A DNA stretch of 64,000 nucleotides from Paractinoplanes aksuensis (GTDB lineage Bacteria; Actinomycetota; Actinomycetes; Mycobacteriales; Micromonosporaceae), in assembly GCF_024137025.1 (NCBI RefSeq), contig NZ_JAMYJR010000001.1, forward strand, positions 341,541 through 405,540, written 5' to 3'. Position 1 is the stretch's first letter; each line of letters opens with the position of its first letter. The position numbers were made by a program, and so were the translations under genes. Shown here in pieces: positions 16,395 through 24,773 of this stretch. A model generated the notes under the pieces. It saw nothing but the letters and a program-made list of their open reading frames with translations. It was not told the origin of the DNA and did no database searches.

Positions 16395-17114
16395 ATGCCC
16401 GATAGCACCAAGCCCACCGTCCTGCTCGTGCACGGCGCGTTCGCGGAAGCCGCCAGCTGGAACGGCGTCCTCGAGCGGCTGGCCGCCGAACCGCTCGACG
16501 TGATCGCCGTGGCCAACCCGCTGCGCAGCCTGGCCGGCGACGCCCAGTACCTCAGCGACGTCATCGACGGGATCGGCGGCCCGGTGCTGCTGGTCGCCCA
16601 CTCGTACGGCGGGATGGTCATCACCGAGGCCGCCGCCGGCAACGAGGAGGTCAAGGGCCTCGTCTACGTCGACGCGTTCGCCCCGGCCCCGGGGGAGTCG
16701 GCGTTCGGGCTCTCCGTGAAGTTCCCCGGCAGCACGCTGGGCGACGCGCTGGCCGCCTACCCGGTCTCGACCGGCGGCAACGAGTTCACGATCCGCCGCG
16801 ACGTCTTCCACCAGCAGTTCTGCGCCGACGTCCCCGACGACGTGGCCGCGCTGATGGCCGCGACCCAACGCCCGGTGACCGAGGCCGCGTTGTCGACGGC
16901 CCTGGCCGCCGACGAGCCGGCCTGGCAGTCCGTCCCGTCGTGGTTCGTCTACAGCGACGCCGACCTCAACATCCCGGTCGAGCTGCACCGCTGGATGGCG
17001 AACCGGGCCGGCGCCAAGACCGCCCGCGAGATCCCCGGCGCCTCCCACGCCCTCACCGTCTCCCAGCCCCGGGCCGTGGCCGACGTGATCCTCGAAGTGA
17101 TCGCCGCGGCCTGA
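16395..17114 (+). CDS. Alpha/beta hydrolase
   Basis: 239-aa soluble hydrolase. Oxyanion-hole motif LLVHGAFAEAASWNG, nucleophile elbow VAHSYGGMV (Ser), late His in IPGASHALTVSQP. This salicylate-esterase/haloperoxidase-like subgroup has no secretion signal. Start ATG 16395 follows GAGGGGGAAG. Divergent from the sigma gene and preceded by an ECF41-type promoter, so probably part of the same stress response. Substrate unknown. Confidence 0.92.
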   Translation: MPDSTKPTVLLVHGAFAEAASWNGVLERLAAEPLDVIAVANPLRSLAGDAQYLSDVIDGIGGPVLLVAHSYGGMVITEAAAGNEEVKGLVYVDAFAPAPGESAFGLSVKFPGSTLGDALAAYPVSTGGNEFTIRRDVFHQQFCADVPDDVAALMAATQRPVTEAALSTALAADEPAWQSVPSWFVYSDADLNIPVELHRWMANRAGAKTAREIPGASHALTVSQPRAVADVILEVIAAA

Positions 17115-17244
17115 CGCTCAGGCGGGCCCCCAGTCCGCGCCGTAGTCGAACAACGGTGAGGTGGATACGCGGCGCCGGTCGGAGCCGTCCGGCCGCAATC
17201 GGCAGGACCGGCTCGGCCGATCATCCGGCCGGCGGGCCCGGCGG

Positions 17245-17276
17245 GGCGCCCGCATCCGGTGGGATGCGGGCGCCCT
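17245..17276. terminator. Bidirectional terminator hairpin
   Basis: Perfect 14-bp stem GGGCGCCCGCATCC / GGATGCGGGCGCCC with a GGTG loop, between two convergent genes (hydrolase ending 17114 and secreted protein ending 17280). Confidence 0.8.
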
Positions 17277-17279
17277 TAC

Positions 17280-19802
17280 CTACTTCTTGATCTTCGTGCC
17301 GGCCGAGACCGCCCGGCCGTCGGAATGGCCGGTTCGCTTGGCGACGACGGTCAAGGTGAGCGTCTTGGCGGCCCAGGCCTTGGCCAGCTTCAGCGATGCG
17401 GCGGTGGACACGAGTTTGCCGTTGACGCGCCACTCGTACCGGTAGGAAGCGGCCTTGGGGGTCCAGGCGCCGACCGATGCCTTCACCGTCTTGGCGACTT
17501 TGACCGTGCCGACGATCTTCGGTTTGGCCGTCGCCTTCGGGGCGGCCCCGTAGGCGACGGTGACCGCAGCCGTCGTCGCGGCCGTCGTCTTGTAGCCGGT
17601 GCGGTTGCCGGTCACCCGCACCGTGAGGCGCTTGCCGCGCATCGCGGCCGGGATCGGGTAGGACGAACCGGTCGTCCGCGCGATCGCCACCCCGTTGGCG
17701 AACCACTGGTACTGGTACGAGGTCACCGCCGGGCTCCACACGCCGGTCTTGACGCTCACCTTCAGCCCGACCGCCGCCTTGCCGGTGATCGACGGCTTCG
17801 TGCTCACCGCGATCGACGTCGGCTGTACCCGTACCAGCGAACGGTAGGTGAGAGGCCGGTTCGGTTCCGCGTACGAAGTCACTGCGATGTCGTACGTGCC
17901 GGGCTCGACGCCGGTCAGGTCGATGTCGGCCGTGTACGAGCCGCGATCCGGCGCGACCGTGCGCACCACGATCGGTTTTACGTTCTTGTCGTAGCGGGTC
18001 AGCGCCACCGTGTCCCGCTGGTGCAGGGCGACGCCGTGGATGGTCAGCGTCGCCGTGGTTCCGGCCGTCAGCGTGTAGAGGGGACTGCCGTCCCCGCTCG
18101 TGCCGAGCCCGAAGTGGACCTCGTCGCAGAGCAGGGTGACGCATTCGGCCTCGGCCCGCAGCGGACCCTCCCGGCCGGCGACGAACGCGACCAGAGCCCG
18201 GTTGCTCACGCGCTGCGGCTTCGGCGAGCAGAGCCAGGTGGCGTCGCTCGGCGCGCACCGGGTGATCGAGAAGTCGGGGTTGATGACATACGGCTCGGCG
18301 TTCTGCACCGTCAGGCGGAACGTGTCCTCGGAGCCGACCGGCACGGAGACGCAGTGGGCCCGGTCGGCTGCGTTCAGCGTCGCCGTGACCGGTCCGAATC
18401 CGTACGCGGTGGTGTCGGTGATGATGCCGCAGTCGGCGGGCGTGGCGAACAGGGGGCCGACCGCCCAGGTGTCCAGCCGGTACTCGGCCGGCTCGGCGCT
18501 GGTGGCGAGCACCTCGGCCGCCGGCACCCGGCAGGGCAGGGCCGAGCAGGTCCGCAGCGCGCCGTCGTCGTCGAAATACCGGACGGTGGGCTGATCGCCG
18601 GTGGCCCCGATCCAGGAGCTTTCCGGAGTCCGGTAGCACCGCACGTCGCCGGAAACGCTGATCGAGCCCGCCGTGGCCGGGCCGCCGAAGGCCGTGGAGG
18701 CCGGTGTCGCACAGGCGGCGCTGATGCCGGTGACCTGGCTGACCCGGTACTGCCCGGAACCCGTGGCCGACCGCACGACGACCATGTGCCGGTCGTCGCC
18801 CAACCGGCAACCGATCTGCTGGTACGCCGCGGCGTTGTCGTCCCGGCAGACCAGGGCGCCGTCGTAGTTGTAGACGGAGAGCGAAGCCGTTCCGTCGCCC
18901 ACGACGCGGTCCAGGGTGAGAACTTCCTGGCTGCCGGAGCCGCCCGGGGCCAGGCTGAAGCACGTGACGAACTCGCCGCCGGACAGCGGCACCGTCGCGT
19001 GGCCGGGCGCGCCGGGCCGACCCGGCGGGAGTTCGGCGCACCCGGTCTCGCCGGTCGTCCGCTGCACCGCGACCTGGTAGTCACCGGTCGACCGCGGGTC
19101 CTGCACGACCACGATGAGCCTGGTCGGCTGGGGGATGCGAACCTCGCAGCCGGTCAGGTCGGTGATGGCGGTGGTGGCTGTGGTGCACATCCGCGCGTTC
19201 TGGTTCTGGATGAGCTGCACCATCGGCCGGTTCGGATCGCCCGGCGGAAGTGTCACCTGGTAGCGGCCCGAGGGCTCCGGCATGTCGAGGCATTGCACTT
19301 CGCCCTGGTGGCTGAAGGTGCCCCGGTACGCGGTGCTGAACCCCTGCGCGCTGGTCGCGTCGCAGCCCGGTCCGAGCAGGTTGACCACGGTCGCGCGGAA
19401 CGGCTCGGTGCGCGGCTCGGGCTCACCGGGATCGGCCACCAGGTAGTAGATGCCCGCCCCGAGATCGCACCAGACGACGGCGCAGGCGAGACTGCCGCCG
19501 AAGCTGTACACGGCGCTGGGGAGAGTCCTGTTGTCCGCATCGGACGCCCGCGCCAGGTACGCGGTATAGGTCGTGACGGTGAAGCGCCGGCAGCTACCCT
19601 CCCGCAGGTCGTCCGCCGGGGCCTCGCCGAAGCCGGTCAGCGCCGTCTCCGTGCAGTCCGCCGCATCCACCGGCATCGTGTGCGGCGCGGCCGTGGCCGC
19701 GTCCGCCGTCCGGGTCAGCAGAAAGCTCGGTACGGCGACCGCGAGGGCCATCCCCGCCGCGATCAGAATTTTGGCCGTCCGGCCGGCCCGCCAACGTCTC
19801 AT
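17280..19802 (-). CDS. Large secreted protein with C-terminal Ig-like repeats
   Basis: About 840 aa from ATG 19802, which gives a signal peptide (MRRWRAGRTAKILIAAGMAL, then a cleavage region ending ADAATAAP). The body is a series of Cys-containing beta-rich segments of about 100-120 residues, each with a C...C pair, resembling actinobacterial extracellular beta-sandwich modules. The last ~180 residues are two tandem Ig-like repeats of about 85-90 residues (YQYQWFANGVAIARTTGSSY and YRYEWRVNGKLVSTAASLKL). No catalytic motif is evident; adhesion or cell-wall binding is the likely role. A longer reading upstream to 19871 lacks the signal at its start. Confidence 0.8.
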   Translation of the reverse strand: MRRWRAGRTAKILIAAGMALAVAVPSFLLTRTADAATAAPHTMPVDAADCTETALTGFGEAPADDLREGSCRRFTVTTYTAYLARASDADNRTLPSAVYSFGGSLACAVVWCDLGAGIYYLVADPGEPEPRTEPFRATVVNLLGPGCDATSAQGFSTAYRGTFSHQGEVQCLDMPEPSGRYQVTLPPGDPNRPMVQLIQNQNARMCTTATTAITDLTGCEVRIPQPTRLIVVVQDPRSTGDYQVAVQRTTGETGCAELPPGRPGAPGHATVPLSGGEFVTCFSLAPGGSGSQEVLTLDRVVGDGTASLSVYNYDGALVCRDDNAAAYQQIGCRLGDDRHMVVVRSATGSGQYRVSQVTGISAACATPASTAFGGPATAGSISVSGDVRCYRTPESSWIGATGDQPTVRYFDDDGALRTCSALPCRVPAAEVLATSAEPAEYRLDTWAVGPLFATPADCGIITDTTAYGFGPVTATLNAADRAHCVSVPVGSEDTFRLTVQNAEPYVINPDFSITRCAPSDATWLCSPKPQRVSNRALVAFVAGREGPLRAEAECVTLLCDEVHFGLGTSGDGSPLYTLTAGTTATLTIHGVALHQRDTVALTRYDKNVKPIVVRTVAPDRGSYTADIDLTGVEPGTYDIAVTSYAEPNRPLTYRSLVRVQPTSIAVSTKPSITGKAAVGLKVSVKTGVWSPAVTSYQYQWFANGVAIARTTGSSYPIPAAMRGKRLTVRVTGNRTGYKTTAATTAAVTVAYGAAPKATAKPKIVGTVKVAKTVKASVGAWTPKAASYRYEWRVNGKLVSTAASLKLAKAWAAKTLTLTVVAKRTGHSDGRAVSAGTKIKK

Positions 19803-19887
19803 GGACGCGCTCTCCCCGCTTACATGATCAATGTCGGGGGCATCATGCCAGGCCGGTCGATCGACGGCCATAGGCGGTCCGCGTCGT

Positions 19888-20238
19888 TCAGGCGAGCAGC
19901 ACGAACACGAGGGCCAGCGCGGACGGCACGGTCTGCACGAACAGAATGCGGCGGCTGGACGTCACAGCGCCGACGATCCCGGCGACGGCCACGCACACCA
20001 GGAAGAACACCTTGGCGCCGAAGTTGTCGGCGACCAGGCCCCAGATCAGGCCGGCGGCCAGGAAGCCGTTGTAGAGCCCCTGGTTGAGCCCCAGCACCTT
20101 CGTCTCTTGCGCGAACCGCGGGGTGAGCCCGAACGCCTTCTGCCCACGCGGCGTGGTCCACAGGAACATCTCGAGGACCAGGATGTACGCGTGGATGAGC
20201 GCGACCAGCGCCACCAGCACGTTCGCAATGATGATCAC
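19888..20238 (-). CDS. DUF1304 membrane protein
   Basis: 116 aa with four hydrophobic helices and the family pattern HAYILVLEMFLW near the N-terminus followed by FGL and NQGLYNGFLAAGL. Widespread small inner-membrane protein of unknown function. Divergent from aroE. Confidence 0.85.
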   Translation of the reverse strand: MIIIANVLVALVALIHAYILVLEMFLWTTPRGQKAFGLTPRFAQETKVLGLNQGLYNGFLAAGLIWGLVADNFGAKVFFLVCVAVAGIVGAVTSSRRILFVQTVPSALALVFVLLA

Positions 20239-20257
20239 CGCGACAGGCTACCGCCTC

Positions 20258-20287
20258 TTGACAGTGGCCCCGGTCACAGCGGATAAC
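20258..20287 (+). promoter_or_regulatory. Sigma-A-type promoter of aroE
   Basis: TTGACA (20258-20263), 18-bp spacer, GATAAC (20282-20287), about 35 bp before the aroE start. A good match for an actinobacterial housekeeping promoter. Confidence 0.6.
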
Positions 20288-20289
20288 TA

Positions 20290-20307
20290 ACGTACCAGTT
20301 CGTACAT
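20290..20307. promoter_or_regulatory. Candidate TetR-type operator upstream of aroE
   Basis: ACGTAC-CAGTTC-GTACAT: inverted GTAC arms six bases apart, one mismatch in the outer bases, right after the -10 element of the aroE promoter. A bound repressor would block initiation. The TetR gene at 23263 is the nearest candidate; pairing is inference. Confidence 0.45.
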
Positions 20308-20321
20308 AGAGGGGTGTGAGC

Positions 20322-21182
20322 ATGCGCTGTGGCTTGATCGGGGCCGGCATCGGCACCTCGCTGTCCCCGGCGCTGCACGAGGCCGAGGGCCGCGGCCACG
20401 GGCTCGACCTCACGTACGACCTGTTCGACACCGGCGACCCGGCCGCGCTCGGCAATCTGCTCGCTCGCGCCGAAAGCGAGGGCTACTCCGGGGTCAACAT
20501 CACCCATCCCTTCAAACAACAGGTCACCGGTCTCGTCGACGAACTGTCGCCGCAGGCCCTCGCGATCGGGGCGGTCAACACGGTCGTCTTCCGCGAGGGC
20601 CGGCGCGAAGGGCACAACACCGACGCGTACGGCTTCACCGAGGCCTACCGCGAACTGGTCAAAGGCCGCGTCGTGCAGACCGGGGCCGGCGGCGCCGGCG
20701 CCGCTTGCGCCTATGCCCAGCTCACCCTGGGCGTCGAGCACCTGACCGTGATCGATCCGGACGCGGGCCGGCGCGAGCAGCTCGCCGCCCGGTTCCCCGA
20801 CCCCCGCCTGTCCGTGGCCGCGCCGGCCGACCTGCCGGCCGCCCTCACCGACGCCGACGGGCTGGTCAACGCCAGTCCCGTCGGCATGCGCGCCCACCCG
20901 GGACTGCCCCTGCCCGCCGAGCTGCTCCACCGCGGCCTGTGGGTGGCCGACATCGTCTACATGCCCGTCGTCACGCCGCTGCTGCAGGCGGCCCGCGACG
21001 CCGGGCTGCGGGCGGTCGGCGGGACGGCGATGTGCGCCCACCAGGCCGCCGCCGCCTTCGAGCTGTTCACCGGGCGCACCCCCGACACCGCGCGGATGCT
21101 GCGCCACCTCGATGCCGCGATCCACGACAACGGAGCCCGCCATGAATCCCTCCCGAACCAAGACCCCCGTCGAGACCCGTAA
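20322..21182 (+). CDS. aroE: Shikimate/quinate dehydrogenase-type protein
   Basis: 286 aa. Substrate-domain signature LSPALHEAE, catalytic Lys in GVNITHPFKQ, catalytic Asp in HNTDAYGF, then a Rossmann domain (GAGGAGAACAYAQLTLG) and C-terminal CAHQAAAAFELFTG. Start ATG 20322 has AGAGGGG seven bases upstream; the GTG at 20316 is too close to it. The gene overlaps the next one (Nramp-like) by 41 bp. A dedicated promoter, coupling to a transporter and a nearby TetR suggest an inducible catabolic quinate/shikimate enzyme rather than the biosynthetic AroE. That is inference. Confidence 0.88.
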   Translation: MRCGLIGAGIGTSLSPALHEAEGRGHGLDLTYDLFDTGDPAALGNLLARAESEGYSGVNITHPFKQQVTGLVDELSPQALAIGAVNTVVFREGRREGHNTDAYGFTEAYRELVKGRVVQTGAGGAGAACAYAQLTLGVEHLTVIDPDAGRREQLAARFPDPRLSVAAPADLPAALTDADGLVNASPVGMRAHPGLPLPAELLHRGLWVADIVYMPVVTPLLQAARDAGLRAVGGTAMCAHQAAAAFELFTGRTPDTARMLRHLDAAIHDNGARHESLPNQDPRRDP

Positions 21183-22542
21183 CCTGCCCGAACCCCTGTC
21201 CCTGCGCCGCATGGTCGGCCCCGGCGTGGTCGCCGTGGGCATCGGCATGGCCGCGGGCGAGATCATCCTGTGGCCCTACCTGACCGCGATCGGTGGTCTC
21301 GGCCTGCTCTGGCTGGCCTTCTGCACGCTGGCCGTCCAGTTCGTCATCAACATGGAGATCGAGCGCTACACCCTGGCCACCGGCCAGACCGTGGTGGCCG
21401 GCTTCTCCCGCTGGTGGAAGGGCTGGGGGATCATCATCTGCCTGGCCGGGGCCTTCCAGTACGTCTGGCCGGGCTGGGCCACCAGCGGCAGCACCGTGCT
21501 GACCTATCTGGTCGGCGGGGGCGACCCGGTCTGGATCACCGTTGCCACCCTGGTCGTCATCGGGGTGCTGCTCTCGGTGTCCAAGGTGGTCTACAACACG
21601 GTCGAGCGGGTCGAGGTGGTCAAGGTCGGCCTCACGATCTTCTTCCTGATCGTCGTGGTCATCTTCGTCATCTCGCTCGGCACCTGGGGCGACGGGGCCA
21701 AGGCCACGGTCACCGAGTTCGGGCAGATCCCCGACGGCATCACGTTCACCCTGCTGCTGAGCGCGATCGGCGCGGCCGGCGCGGGCGGCGTACACAATCT
21801 GGTTCTGAGCAACTGGATCCGCGACAAGCGGTACGGGATGGGCGCGCACGTGCCCCGGCTCGTGTCCCCGATCACCGGCCGCGAGGAGGCAGCCGGCACC
21901 GATCTTTACGCCTTCCCGGTCGACGAGGCCAACATGGCCCGCTGGCAGGTCTGGTGGAAGCGGGCCAACATCGAGCACCTGACCACCTTCGTGGCGGTCT
22001 GCTTCGTGACCATCACCGTGATGTGCCTGCTGGCCTACCAGCTGCTGTTCGGCCGCGACGACGTCAAGAACGACACCTCGTTCCTGCGCATCGAGGCCGA
22101 CCTGCTCTCGGACCAGGTCGGCGGCTGGCTCAAGCTGCTGTTCCTGGCCGTGGCCACGGTCTCGCTGTGGGCGGCCGCGATGGGCCTGCTCGACATCATC
22201 GGCCGCGTCGCCAGCGACTTCCTGCGCCGCAACTACCTGCAGACCTCGGCCCGCTGGACCGAGCCGCGGCTCTACCTGACCGTGGTCTGGGCCGAGATCG
22301 TGCTGGGCTCGGCGATCCTGCTGGCCGGGTTCAGCCAGCCGCTGGGCCTGCTGATCGTGTCGACCTGCGCGGCCTCGGTGGTCACGCTGCTCTACTCGAT
22401 CCTGCTGGTGCGCCTCAACCGCAAAGACCTTCCCCTGCCCGTACGGCTGGGAGGCTGGCGCCTGGGCGGCATGCTAGTGGCCATCGGTTTCTACGGCTTC
22501 TTCGCCGTCGCGATGGTGATCACGCAGTTGCAGCGGCTCTAG
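21142..22542 (+). CDS. Nramp-like transporter lacking the DPGN metal-binding motif
   Basis: About 466 aa, 11-12 membrane helices. The N-terminal GPGVVAVGIGMAAGE aligns with TM1 of Nramp (GPG...DPGN), but DPGN is replaced by AAGE at 37-40. The TM6 region reads GAGGVHNLVLSNW where Nramp has MPHN. So the Asp, Asn and Met metal ligands are gone and the protein is unlikely to be a classical Mn/Fe transporter. Start ATG 21142 (GGAG upstream) lies inside the aroE coding region, so the two are translationally coupled. The substrate may be organic, perhaps the shikimate-like compound used by AroE; this is a hypothesis. Confidence 0.82.
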   Translation: MNPSRTKTPVETRNLPEPLSLRRMVGPGVVAVGIGMAAGEIILWPYLTAIGGLGLLWLAFCTLAVQFVINMEIERYTLATGQTVVAGFSRWWKGWGIIICLAGAFQYVWPGWATSGSTVLTYLVGGGDPVWITVATLVVIGVLLSVSKVVYNTVERVEVVKVGLTIFFLIVVVIFVISLGTWGDGAKATVTEFGQIPDGITFTLLLSAIGAAGAGGVHNLVLSNWIRDKRYGMGAHVPRLVSPITGREEAAGTDLYAFPVDEANMARWQVWWKRANIEHLTTFVAVCFVTITVMCLLAYQLLFGRDDVKNDTSFLRIEADLLSDQVGGWLKLLFLAVATVSLWAAAMGLLDIIGRVASDFLRRNYLQTSARWTEPRLYLTVVWAEIVLGSAILLAGFSQPLGLLIVSTCAASVVTLLYSILLVRLNRKDLPLPVRLGGWRLGGMLVAIGFYGFFAVAMVITQLQRL

Positions 22543-23198
22543 GAGCCGAGCCGGTAGCCGACCTTCGGCACGGTGTGGATGACCGGCGGGTCGCCGAGCT
22601 TGCGGCGCAGCGTCATCACGGTGACCCGCACGGTCTGGGTGAACGGGTCGACGTGCTCGTCCCAGGCCTGTTCCAACAGGTCCTCGGCGCTGACCACGGC
22701 GCCGTCGGCCCGCAGCAGCACCCGCAGCACGGCGAACTCCTTGGGCGAGAGCCGCAGCGGCAGCCCGTCGCGCGACGCGCTGTGCCGGGGGATGTCGAGC
22801 GTGATGCCCTCGCGGTCGAGCACCGGCCCGTGCGCGGCGTTGGCCCGGCGACCGAGCGCCTGCACCCGGGCCACCAGCTCGGCGAAGGCGAACGGCTTGG
22901 TCAGGTAGTCGTCGGCGCCCAGGCCCAGCCCCTCGACCCGGTCGCGGATGCCGGCAGCCGCGGTCAGCAGCAGCACCCGGGTGTCGAGCCCGGCCGCGAG
23001 CATCTCGCGCAACACCTCGTCGCCGGTCGCGCCGGGCATGTCACGGTCGAGCACGGCCACGTCGTAGCGGTTGACGGTCACTCTCTCCTTGGCCGCCGCG
23101 CCGTCGTAGACGACGTCGACCGCCATGGCGAAGTCGCGCAGCCCGTCGGCCACCGTGTCGGCCAGGACCCGCTCGTCATCCGCGACCAGCACCCGCAT
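22539..23198 (-). CDS. OmpR/PhoB-family response regulator
   Basis: 219 aa from ATG 23198. Receiver with VADDE and phospho-acceptor Asp51 (DVAVLDRDMPG), and a winged-helix C-terminus (LRLSPKEFAVLRVLLRADGA; TVRVTVMTLRRKLGDPP). No kinase gene is adjacent, so it is an orphan or pairs with the PAS kinase at 24774. The stop overlaps the end of the convergent Nramp-like gene by a few bases. Confidence 0.92.
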   Translation of the reverse strand: MRVLVADDERVLADTVADGLRDFAMAVDVVYDGAAAKERVTVNRYDVAVLDRDMPGATGDEVLREMLAAGLDTRVLLLTAAAGIRDRVEGLGLGADDYLTKPFAFAELVARVQALGRRANAAHGPVLDREGITLDIPRHSASRDGLPLRLSPKEFAVLRVLLRADGAVVSAEDLLEQAWDEHVDPFTQTVRVTVMTLRRKLGDPPVIHTVPKVGYRLGS

Positions 23199-23262
23199 GC
23201 CCTGCACGATAGCCCGGATGACCAAGGCTACAGTCGAGGAACCTGGTGGGGGAGGGGTGCGG

Positions 23263-23916
23263 ATGGCAGCGGGAGCGGCGCCCGGCGAACGGGTGCGGGA
23301 TGCCGAGCGCACCCGGGCCGAGATCATCGACATCGCCACGCACGAGTTCGCCGATCAGGGCTATGCGGGGGCGCGGGTCGACGAGATCGCGGCCAAGACG
23401 CGGACCACCAAGCGCATGATCTATTACTACTTCGGGGGCAAGGAAGGCCTCTACCTGGCCGTCCTCGAACAGGCCTACCAGCACATCCGCGCGCTGGAAC
23501 AGAAGCTCGACGTCGACCACCTCGAGCCGGTCGAGGCGCTGCGCAAGCTGGCCGAGCTCACCTTCGACCACCACGAGGAGCATCAGGACTTCGTGCGCCT
23601 GGTCGCCATCGAGAACATCCACTATGCCCAGCACCTGCTGAAGTCCGAGGTCCGCGAGGGCCTGGCCGCCCCCGCGCTCGAGGTGCTGACCCGCATCATG
23701 CAGCGCGGCGTGACCGCCGGCCTGTTCCGCGACGACGTCGACGCCCTCGACGTCCACCAGATCATCAGCTCGTTCTGCATCTTCCGCGGGGCCAACCGCT
23801 ACACCTTCCGCGCCATCTTCGACCGCGACCTGCTCGACCCGGCCTCGCGCGCCCACCAGCGCCAGATGATCGGCGACCTGGTCGTGGCCCATGTGACGGC
23901 GGCCGCGACGCGGTAG
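23263..23916 (+). CDS. TetR-family regulator
   Basis: 217 aa from ATG 23263, seven bases after GGAGG. N-terminal HTH (FADQGYAGARVDEIAAKTRT, then TKRMIYYYFGGKEGLY) and a helical ligand domain with FVRLVAIENIHYAQHL. This type often controls aromatic-acid catabolism; the aroE/Nramp-like pair with its GTAC operator upstream is a reasonable target. Divergent from the OmpR regulator. Confidence 0.9.
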   Translation: MAAGAAPGERVRDAERTRAEIIDIATHEFADQGYAGARVDEIAAKTRTTKRMIYYYFGGKEGLYLAVLEQAYQHIRALEQKLDVDHLEPVEALRKLAELTFDHHEEHQDFVRLVAIENIHYAQHLLKSEVREGLAAPALEVLTRIMQRGVTAGLFRDDVDALDVHQIISSFCIFRGANRYTFRAIFDRDLLDPASRAHQRQMIGDLVVAHVTAAATR

Positions 23917-24012
23917 GACGCATTCGGTATGCCGGGAGAGCATCGATGAACGTCTCTGTGTGGCTAGGGTCGGGGCCAGAACCACCCCCCGATCCCCCGC
24001 AGGAGGGTACCG

Positions 24013-24552
24013 ATGCTTCTCCGAAGGATGGCGGCCGCGCTGATCTCGGCCGTCGCGTTCGTTAGCGTGCTGGTCGCCGGGTCCGCCCCGGCTTCCGCCG
24101 CGCCCCGCATCCTCTACTACGACACCAGTCAGGCCCAAGAGTTCGCGGCCGTGTGGACCCAGGGCGCCCAGATCTGGAACAGCCGCGCCGCCAATGTGCG
24201 CCTCCAACCGGTCACCGCCGGGCGCACACCCAACATCCGCATCTACGCCGACAACGGCTGGCCCCGCGCGCAGACCACCTCGCTCGGCAACGGGCGCGTC
24301 TGGATGGGCCGTGAGGCCATCAACGACGGCTACTACCCACCGCGGATCGCCGCCCACGAGCTGGGTCACATCCTCGGCCTGCCCGACCGCCGCACCGGCC
24401 TGTGCGCCGACCTGATGTCGGGCAGCAACGCCCCGACCTCGTGCACGAATTCGAACCCCAACGCCCGCGAGCTGGCCCAGGTCGACGCGAACTTCCGCAC
24501 CTCGGTCGTCACGGTCACCCCGCGGACGTACGTCTGGCAGCCCGCCGCCTGA
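24013..24552 (+). CDS. snpA: Snapalysin-type secreted zinc protease
   Basis: 179 aa of the M7 (snapalysin) family: a small extracellular metalloendopeptidase. Signal peptide about 1-30 (ALISAVAFVSVLVAGSAPAS). Zinc site HELGHILGLPD at 115-125 (His115, Glu116, His119, Asp125), which is the HExxHxxGxxD signature of M7. Two Cys near 131 and 144 likely form a disulfide. Start ATG 24013 follows AGGAGGG. In Streptomyces the gene is normally next to a LysR activator; none is here. Confidence 0.92.
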   Translation: MLLRRMAAALISAVAFVSVLVAGSAPASAAPRILYYDTSQAQEFAAVWTQGAQIWNSRAANVRLQPVTAGRTPNIRIYADNGWPRAQTTSLGNGRVWMGREAINDGYYPPRIAAHELGHILGLPDRRTGLCADLMSGSNAPTSCTNSNPNARELAQVDANFRTSVVTVTPRTYVWQPAA

Positions 24553-24570
24553 GGGCCGCCCGCACGGCCG

Positions 24571-24702
24571 TCAGGACGCTCGGACCAGACGCGGTTCGAA
24601 CAGGTGGGAACCTCCCGTCCGGTGTTCGAGCTGCTCGAAGAGCGTCTCGGCGGCCGTGCGGGCCATCGCGGTCACGGGAATCTCGACGTGATCCAGCGTC
24701 AT
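24571..24702 (-). pseudogene. C-terminal remnant of a LacI-family regulator
   Basis: The 43-codon frame MTLDHVEIPVTAMARTAAET ... EPRLVRAS is the typical last 40 residues of LacI/GalR repressors (LTTV-xxP-x-xxMGRxAAExL ... LVxRxS). The frame stays open upstream only to about 24765, where TAA occurs, and no HTH or sugar-binding core remains. It is a decayed gene between snpA and the histidine kinase. Confidence 0.7.
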
Positions 24703-24773
24703 GACAGTGAATGTAGTCGCCTGATGCCGCGGGGGCCGCTCAGTAAATCCGCCGGGATGCCGACTATTGGGTT

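Noticed and set aside
17259..20087. 942-aa open frame on the plus strand
   Set aside because: It is antisense to the secreted Ig-repeat protein, rich in Gly/Arg/Asp with no fold-like pattern; the minus strand has a signal peptide and repeats.
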